Assembly: GCA_035610365.1 (NCBI GenBank)
Contig: CM069439.1
Coordinates: 5,828,001 to 5,892,000 of the forward strand
Reading direction: 5' to 3'
Length of the DNA: 64,000 bases
From: Aquatica leii
Taxonomy: Eukaryota > Arthropoda > Insecta > Coleoptera > Lampyridae
Shown here: piece by piece, positions 50,301-59,300 of the stretch
How positions within the stretch are numbered: the first letter of the stretch is position 1
Layout of the letters: each line of letters starts with the position of its first letter
Position numbers and translations under genes: made by a program
The notes under the pieces: model-generated
What the model was told of the DNA's origin: nothing
Databases searched by the model: none
The model's input: only the letters and a program-made list of their open reading frames with translations

Positions 50301-53300
50301 ATAATCGAGGAGAAAAGAATTTTTGAATACAACCGATTATATTAGTAAACAGTTTTTTTAACAAATTAATTATTATTTAAAAATTCTCAATGAAAAAAGT
50401 TTTTAAATATTTTTACGCAAATTCTGCTCAAAAAGACTGCGCCGATTTGTGCCCACTTTAGAAAATCTAACGCCAACGCTGAGGCATATGAGAAAATATG
50501 AAACGGGCATTAATACACTCAGCCAGAAGGAGCAACAGAAACAACGCCTATCTTAATGATCGCGGTGCCCACCCAAATTAAAGAAAACGATTTTGCTTAC
50601 AACTGATTGTATTAGTAAAGGTAGATTTTTTTAACAAATTGGTTATTTAAAAACTCCAATTGAAAAAAGTTTTTAAATATTTTTATCTAAAAAAAAATAC
50701 GGCGCCAACGCTAAGGCATATGACATAATACGAACCGGGCATAGTACGCTCAGGCAGGAGGAGCAACAATAACGGCGGTAAAAGGAACTTCGGTGTGCCC
50801 ACCTTAATAATCTTAAAAACTTTTCATTTATTGATGAAAGAGTAAAATGTTCCTGAGAGTCTGCCATTTTAAATTAGACAATGTAAAGCAATCCAAATGA
50901 TTAATACGCGAATGTATAATTGGTTGCATAAGCTCTACAAACAATTTTGATTACTGTACGAATATCACGGTTTAATTTTTAACAATTATGATAATCATCG
51001 GTACCTAAAGATTCACTTTTTTCAGTTTATCTCTTATATAAATCACAATTATTCATTGTAAACTTATACAACCTAATCAACTAAACCATCTGCTTTTAAC
51101 ATTTTTTTTACAATACTTTAAGATTGCACTGCTTTTCCCAATCTTTATTTATTAAATCAGAAGATGCATTTCAAATTAACATTTAATATCAATGCCTCGT
51201 TGTGCGATATTGTTCAATGCAACTGTTATTTTCACGAGATTCCATATGGATTTAATTGGAACAAGTTTACGCGTATTACAGCATTTCTTGTAACGAAATC
51301 CAGGTTTTAAAAAACAAGTATTTTTCTGTTGCTCAGAATCGCTTTCAATAAGATATATCCATCGACAAGCTACTTGTTATTTATCGAAGAAATCAATGAC
51401 ATTACGAATATTGTTTCGAGCTTCGGAATGAACAACTTTGCAAGGTTCTACTTTCCATGTATTAAAACTGTAATACAAAAAGTTACGTTAATTTATAATT
51501 ATTACGGATTTTATTATGAGTACAAATTCGTACACAAACAAGACAAAAATTCAAATATAAAAAGCCAAAATAACAACGTAAATAGAAACCAAAATGTCAA
51601 CGAAATAAATGCACTTGAACGAATCGCGGTACATGATTGGTTGACACAATTTGTCTTTAAACTAGTTCGCAAAGAAGTTTTACTTCAAAAATGCAATCTG
51701 GACCAGACACAAATGTAAGAATTCCTTATTATTCCATTTCTTTTTGCATTTGTAAATTATTCTTATCTTTTGGTTCAGCGAAGTGGTCATTAACTTGATT
51801 TTTCGCCAAAGCTTTGCAATAAAATGTATTTGTGTTTGTTAGTGTTTGTGTAATGTTGTTAAAGTACTGTATATGCTTGACTCGCATTTTCCATCCGTCT
51901 GAATCGCCAAATTTTACGCATATTTTGTTTTCAGGGCTTGGTTGAGAGGTGCCGTCATTTTAGTGTTTCTATTAGGGTTAACCTGGACATTTGGATTTTT
52001 ATATTTGGACAGAGAATCTGTAGCAATGGCCTACATATTTGCAGCCTTGAACTCTTTACAAGGCTTCTTTATTTTTATATTTCATTACGTCCAGAACGAA
52101 AAGGTAAGATGCTGTAAATCGGCGCAAACATCTACACTTTTATAAGTGAAGAGAAACGAATATATCTTCGATTAACGTTTGTTTTATTATTGTAATACCC
52201 GCTTATTGAATATATAGTTAAGTAGACGCTATTAGATAAATATTCTCGATTGTGATCTTATTATTAATATCGTTTTTGTGAAATACTGTAATGAGTGCAA
52301 AAATAAATAGTTAATGAATTCCCTGAGATTTGTCTCATTTTTCCGAATGTATTTAATTTTTAAATTCGTTTAATTTGCAAACGCTGTCGCACTTTTATTT
52401 TGCCGCTTGTCTCAGGGAATGAGTTAGTTATTTAAGTTTATTGTTTTTAATTTTTTGCACTATTTTTCATATTTATTTCCTTTAGGTTCGTAAAGAGTAT
52501 CAAAAATTCGTCAGGCGGCATTCTTGGTTGCCTAGGTGCTTACGCTGCTCTAAGCCAAATAATGGAGCAGCAAGCAGCAGCGGTAGTTCCGGTTTGGGGA
52601 AAGAACGTCGTACTAGTCTGTATGCAGGTTCAAATGGTAACCCTTCTGCTCCCAATTCACATTCCACAGACAATTCGGTGTTGTCACCACATGGAACTAG
52701 TGTGGGTACCAACAATATAGTCATCTCGAATAATCTTAATAATGCACGTCCTACTGCGCTGGTTCAGGTTCTTGCCAGAACTGACCTCAACAATGTTTGT
52801 ACCACCACTACCAACCACAACCAACTACACAATGTTGCTCAACAAGGTATAGCAATAGAAAATGCTTGACGCAGCTCTTTTCTAGATTTAACTACTGCCA
52901 CCCTTGTTTATCCTGTCAGTACTTATTAATAATAATCGTAATCGAGTTTGCCTTCTGTATACGTTTGTATCCAAATTATTACTATCAGATTGTTACTTAG
53001 ATTTGTGCGACATTAAAGAGCGCAAAAAGTTTTTTTCCGAGCTGCTTACTAACTCCCCACGTGGTGCTGTGGTGGTGCGTGCATTGCGTACCTCCCTTCC
53101 TTATGCATGTACCTCTTTCTAGTTGTATTTGATAAAGTCTAACTAACGCTTACGGCTTATTTGTTAACTAACAGAAGGGTGAAGGAACATTCTGTTGCAG
53201 TTGCAGCGGGGTTGGAGCTCTCGGAGCTGCAACAGTATGAATCGCGTGGGCAAATCCCCTGTGCCTACTTCAACTTCAACCGGCATGGCTACTACTCTTT

Positions 53301-56300
53301 GTCGCACTCACCGAACCGGTGCAAGTACCCCACCACCTGTCCTAGAAACCTCCAACACATCCACCCTACCTTATATGCGCAATTTTTACAAAATCTCGAC
53401 TCATAATCCTAACTTGCCTAAATCTGCTTCTACTTGGGGTCCTTTGAATAGACCTTTACATTGGAAGGTGCGTAACTGTTGACTTGCATGAAAAGCTATT
53501 TGTATCTAACCCAATAACCAACTTGCTACGTCCCTCTGCGATTGGGAAGTTTTATGTGTTCGGTTATTAACATGTTTTCAATTATTTAAGTTTATTTTAA
53601 TTTACACTTATACAAAGAGTTACGACAACTATGTTGGTAAATGTACTATATGGGAAGGCATACTACAAAATATAACCATAACAGCTGCCGAATATTTAAA
53701 ATTTAAATTTTCAGTATGGTGTTTATATCGAGCGGTTATTTGTTCAAGTCGACTTTTGCTTCTTCTAAACGATCATTCGGGCCTCTCAGGCAAGATTCCT
53801 TCAGCGTACCTATCTAAGGCCTCACAGACCTGTTATTGCTCTTTATAGCGTTTCAAGCAGCTTGTCCGTTAAACATTATTAGTTTGTCCGCCGACAGTGT
53901 AAGTATACGTTCTCACCACGCCGATCCGTGCGAGACCGAACTCAGCGGTTCCTAGTGAGTAGGGGCGGTGCGAGAAAGTGTTCAAATACAAAGCGTTTAT
54001 AACGTATTTGTTAAATGTTTTATATATAACATATTTGGATATTTTCTAAGTAAATCTTTCGAAATCTACCATTTGATCAAATTTGACCCGGACCGGTTAA
54101 AAATAACATTTTCATGAATTTCAGCAAATTTTTTATGGCCTCTATCGGATATTTGAGTTTCGGAAACAGTAAAAGTCAAACGAACCAAATCTGCTGAGTA
54201 CAGTGGCTGAGTGATGACTTCTGTTTCGTGTTTACAAGAATTCAGTTACAATCAAGCTGGAATGCGAAGGCGCATTATCGTGGTGAAAAATCCATTTGCC
54301 CACAAATCTTGCCGTTTACGACAAATTGCTTTACGGAGACGCCTCAAAACGGCCAGGTAGTATTCGTTATTGATCGTTTGCCCCTCTGGAACGAATTCAT
54401 GGTGAACCACATCATTGTAATCAAACAAACGATGAGCATCTCATTGATTTTCAACCGACTTTGTCGTGGTTTTTTCGGCTCATTTTTGGGGCGTCATTGC
54501 TAGAATGTTTGGCAGTTTTGACGTTATTCATTCATAAACCCACTTCTCGTCACCAGTAATAATGCGTTTGGTGAATGTAGGGTCATCAGCTACGTTGGCA
54601 AGCATCTGTTGCGATGTCGTCAAAAAAATTCAGGTGTTTCGATACGAGTCTGGCGGCGACGCGTTTCATAACCAAAACATCAACCACAAATTCAACAAAA
54701 ATTACAATATTTACTTTTAAAAAACACCATATGCGTTTCGATAGCTACGCTACCATCATCAGTGCATTAATACATTAAGTTAGAACTATTATATTGTAAC
54801 GAATTTTATTATTAAAACTAATTAATTTATTTATACTACAAATATATACACGTTTATAACTAACCGAAATAATCAAATCTAAAGGTATTTAATAAAAACA
54901 CTTACACTTTAATTTATATCGCACTATTGGCATTACAGAAATAACTGCCCTCGTATTTGTTTGCACAGTATTTATACATTTTGGCAAAACGGTCCCGTAT
55001 GTTCAACATCCTTCGGTGAACGTTCTAGAAAACCTCGCGAAGGCTCTCGAAGTTGCGAATAACTCCTCGAACGTTTCACTGTCCCCTTCTTAGGACTGTT
55101 CTGTCCCAGAACAGGAGACTGGATGCGACACCGGTAAAAAACTTCCTTGACCATAAAAGTAACAGTCAATGGACTTTTCCTGACCCGATATTCTTCTTGG
55201 TTGGTAACTACAGACCAACACTTGAACGCCTGTTCCTCGGAAGACGACCTCCAACATGTTTCGAACTGTCCTCCAATTCAGTTGATCTAAGCCACAACCA
55301 AGCTTGGTTACTGCCAATTTCTTAACATAATGGAACTCCATTTCTCTCTTGAGATTCCATAACGCTCGCCACAGATTTTTGTTAGTATTTCTTGGTGACC
55401 AGATAAAAAACGAAGCGTCTGTCACCACGTAGTCTTAAAACTTTTCTGACTGTCGGTTGCTGTGTTCGTAATTCATCTAGCTGCCCAAACTTCTTTTTAA
55501 ACACGACTGCAACCCCTCTATACATGTCAAGATCCTCGCTCACGCAATGTGCGATGGCGTAATCTTTTTGCGTCTGGAACAAGTCTTGTTGTTCCTCGGT
55601 GGTAACTTCGAACCTAGCTTGTCCAGAACCACCGTATAAGTTCATAAACTTCTCGAACTCCATTTCTTCTATTTGATTCCTGGTTCTGTTGCTTATTACT
55701 CTGGTTCGGACCTGAACTTGCTTATTGTGGTTATCGCCAGCAAACGGGGCTAGACGATCGACGTAGACTAGTTTTGGCTTGCTTCTGGGCGGTTTTCGGA
55801 TGCGATATATGACGTCATTAATACGCTGCATGACTTCATAAGGGCTCTCCCATTGCCTTTGCAGCTTCGGCGACAAACCACGTCTCCTTTGGGGATTATA
55901 CAACCAGACCATGTCGACAGGTTGAAACCCCCCATTTTGCGCCTTGACATCATAATCTGGTCTTCATCCTGTCGCTGGCAATTTGTGTGTTTTTACGGAC
56001 CTCTTTATGTACTTCGTCTAGCCTCTTGGTCAGCTTGCTGACGTAATCTTCTCCAGTAACTTCTTCTTCCGGTATTCGTCCAAATTGCAGGTCGCATGCA
56101 GGCCTATGTTTTCGTGAACGGATGATCGGTGTGCCATTAGGAAAAGGTGCAGGTACTGATCCCAGTCTCTTTGGTGTACGGACATAGTGGTAGTACCTTA
56201 GCTAAGTACTTGCCCATTGCCATCAGATTGAGGATGGAGAGGCGTCGTCCTAGTTTTCTTAATTCCCAACAGTCGGCAAACTTCTTGAAACAGTCCAGAC

Positions 56301-59300
56301 TCAAAGTTGCGGCCTTGATCGGAGTATAATTCCAACGGAACTCAAAACCCCACACCTGACACCACTTGTAACGAATTTTATTATTAAAACTAATTAATTT
56401 ATTTATACTACAAATATATACACGTTTATAACTAACCGAAATAATCAAATCTAAAGATATTTAGGAAAAACACTTACACTTTAATTTATATCGCACTATT
56501 ACTTACACGAAGATAACTTCTTTTTAACCGAAACTTGTTTATATCAAAGTCACGTACTCCGTATCTTTATCGCGCACGCGTTAATCACTTATTTATTTCC
56601 CTTGGAATAATCTTCTTAACACTGCCGTCTTCGCATTGCGGAAATAACTGCCCTCGGATTTGTTTGCACAGTATTTATACATTTTGGCAAAACGTTCCCG
56701 TATATTCCACGTCCTTCGGTGAACGTTCTAGAAAACTTTGCGAAGGCTCTCGAAGTTGCGAATAAGTTCTCGAACGTTTCAATATTTATACTATAACTTG
56801 GTATAAATAGAATAGTTCTAACTTAATGCACTAATGTACTGCTGATGATTGTAGCATAGCTATTGAAACGCGTGCGGCGTTTTTTAAAACTAAATAATGT
56901 GGGTTTTGGTGTTTTTATATTATTTTAGTGGTACGCAAGATTCATTTCAGTTTCGTTGTCGTTAACCGAGGTGGATGGATGACTTGCATGAGACAAGTTT
57001 GTGCTACGACCTCATGACGCTTACTGAATGCTTGATGCCACTTATTACGTTCTCGATAGAGTAGACTTCACAAAACACTTCTGCAACATATTCAATCACT
57101 CCGTTTGACTCAAAGTTTTTAACAAACTCGTTCAATTTTTTTTTCCATAGTAAAAGTCGCCAAACAGCTTTTTGAGTTGTAAACAAAAGGCTGCCAAAGC
57201 CACACTAATAGACGTATCCCGACGTAAGCTAGGAAAAACAAATTTTACCGATTCGGTTTACCACTCCGACTGAAATTTGATCAGATGGTATTGCATCAAA
57301 CATTTGACTTGAAACAGCTTCAAAACACAAACGAATTTGTCTTCTATGTGTACGTTCACACCGCAGGCCGAGCCGAGCGTTGCCGGACGATGAGAGTTCA
57401 AGGAATTAAGGTAGCGACTCGGAACGGAGCAGAACAATAGAAGACAGATTGGTGTGTGTTTTGAAGCTGTTCCAAGCCGAATGTTGGATGCAATAGACTT
57501 CGAAAAAATTATTCGGGAAATATACCTATTAGCTATAAAACATTTTTAAAATATTTTATACATATTAATAGCTTGTATCATTTATATAAAGTATGTATCT
57601 TTCTGGTTTATAATTGTGAAAATAAAAGTTACAATTTTCCATACTTTGATCTACCCAAATTCAGTTCGATATTAGTTTTGTAATTCATGGATTTTCCAGA
57701 TATGAAAATTGTAACATTTACTTTCAAAATTGCTAACTAGCTGGGTTAACTATTTGAACACTTTCTCGCACCGCTCCGACTTGCTGGGAACCGCTAAGTT
57801 TGGTCTCACACGGATTCGAGTGCGGTGTGAACGTAAGAATCGCACGGATGCATGTGTAGTGTGAACACTTGCTAAATTCAAGTTCGTGTTTACTCGTTGA
57901 ACTCGCAACGCTCCGCTAGGCCTGTGGTGTGAACGTACACTAAGACCACGCAAGCGTCTCGCGTTTCAACCCGCTCTGACTCTAAATCCGCAAAGGAACT
58001 TCGACCGCCGACGACAAGAACGTACCGAGGACCTCGATAACAGCGGGTCTTCGAGATGAGAAAGACCTCTTAATCTGTCAATCCTTTCGGTGTCCGGGTC
58101 TGGTGAGGTTTCCCGCTTTGGATTTGGAAATTGCCCCGATAATACGCTATGGGCATTGATGGTATACAGCATTGAAAGTTTTTTTCAAGCCGTTTATAGC
58201 CGTTACTTGTTCAGCGGTTCTAGGATGCTTAGAATTAGCACTTAGAAAACCGTGTTCATTGCCCCAGTTTGCTCATACTCGAAACTAAAAATCAATTAAT
58301 ATTAATTTCGCTTATTTGTAACGGATTCTTACTTGACTTGAAAATAAAGGACTTGCGTTAACGATCGCGGTGTATTAGTAAAAGCTGGGGTGAGGTATGC
58401 GACACTTCGTAGTCAGAAAATTTTTGCGTTGGAAACTGGGACCATGCTAAGCAGAAATTTTCCAGGTTGACGCGTAAAATAATTACGTTAAAATTTAATT
58501 ACGACTTTATTTAAAATGGCGACGTACTATTTATTTGTTATTGATTCAAATATATATTAACTTATTTTGAAAGAGGACTTTGAACGGTGATATGTTTAAT
58601 TTCAGTCTTCAATTTCTGTCTTCAAAACCAACATTTAAGTATCTTACTAAGTAAAACTTAACTGAGTTTACTATTATTTAATTATTTTTTTACATAACTT
58701 TTTGGTACATTGTCTCTCTAATTGGTTAATCGCGAAATTGTTAAAATAATTGTATAAATATTTTGAAGTTGCCTTTCCTGCGTAGTATATTTTTCATAAA
58801 TAATTCAGCATGGTAGAGTAGGAACGCATAATAAACTTCTATAGCAAAAATGCTTATATTGACTTGTTTGTGTCGGGAGCGTGTTTTAATGATGTCTTGT
58901 ATTTGCAGAACATTTCTTTTAAGTCTTGCAGTCGGGATTCGGGACACGGCGGATCTGAACAAGAGGATTCACCGAGATCTCATGCGGTGATGGTAGATAC
59001 GCGCCTCAATAACGCAAAAGATATTCGCCGACAACCGTACATGTCGGCCGAATATAATCAAGCGATTAGCAACAATCTTCAAGAGTTTGTTCATCACGGC
59101 GAATCGATTCCTCATCCTAAACATTTGCAATTGCCTCAAAACGCACAACCGCATTTAATACGTAAGAAAAACGGCAACTTTCTTCGAGCAGCTAGTCCTT
59201 GGAACCATACATACACGGAGATTCACGATGGAAGATTGCAACGTGGTTTAGTTGAAGACGATCCGGTTTATGAAGAAATTGAGCGAAGCGAAATTCAAGT

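Larger units (their letters stand above)
47661..51934 (+). other. Cirl intron (4.3 kb) with LINE and tandem repeat
   Basis: Contains R1 LINE copy B, a tandem repeat and a possible tRNA-like SINE head (listed). 47661-48290 and 50811-51934 hold nothing recognised; the ORF at 51329-51718 has no family resemblance. Confidence 0.8.
54690..56930. mobile_element. Inverted arms with hammerhead-like cores (Penelope-type or retrozyme-like), split by an LTR element
   Basis: The left arm (about 54690-54794) and the right arm (about 56786-56930) are inverted copies sharing TAGTTCTAACTTAATG, CTGATGAT, GTAGC..AGCTAT, GAAACGC and GTTTTTTAAAA. Each arm holds CTGATGA, a short stem, then GAAAC. They lie inside the mariner and surround the LTR fossil. 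Assigned to Penelope-type elements by the ribozyme-like core only; no RT was seen here. Confidence 0.6.
54066..57291 (-). mobile_element. Mariner element, broken, carrying nested insertions
   Basis: Terminal repeats CCATTTGATCAAATTTGACC (left) and, inverted, CCATCTGATCAAATTTCAGT (right), each flanked by TA. On the minus strand the N-terminal part is at 56.9-57.2 kb ([20 protein letters not shown], then [12 protein letters not shown], cf. SGRPSTSVNDENIEK) and the catalytic part at 54.23-54.68 kb ([16 protein letters not shown], then blocks like [36 protein letters not shown]). Many frame breaks. It is interrupted between about 54.69 and 56.93 kb by later insertions. TA target site and TIR pairing make the boundaries good. 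Confidence 0.8.
53895..57345 (-). mobile_element. Non-autonomous element A (minus orientation), split by a mariner
   Basis: The left part, 53895-54067, and the right part, 57290-57345, join to a sequence matching copy B (57351-57942) in reverse: CGAGACCGAACTCAGCGGTTCC, GCGAGAAAGTGTTCAAATA, TTTCGAAATC|TATTGCATCAAACATT, AACAGCTTCAAAACACA. The mariner at 54066-57291 separates the two parts. Family not named; ends contain GTGTACGTTCACACC-like sequence. Confidence 0.75.

Noticed and set aside
50225-50815. CRISPR-like array
   Set aside because: Three diverged units of over 230 bp in an animal intron; no short identical repeats or cas genes.
51329-51718. 129-codon ORF in a Cirl intron as an extra exon
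   Set aside because: The flanking exons already join in phase (AG|G), and the ORF has no family resemblance and no suitable splice sites.
53161-53406. 81-codon + strand ORF as the coding frame of this Cirl exon
   Set aside because: The other frame joins in phase with the last exon and has the Ser/Thr/Pro composition expected for the tail; kept only as a note on dual open frames.
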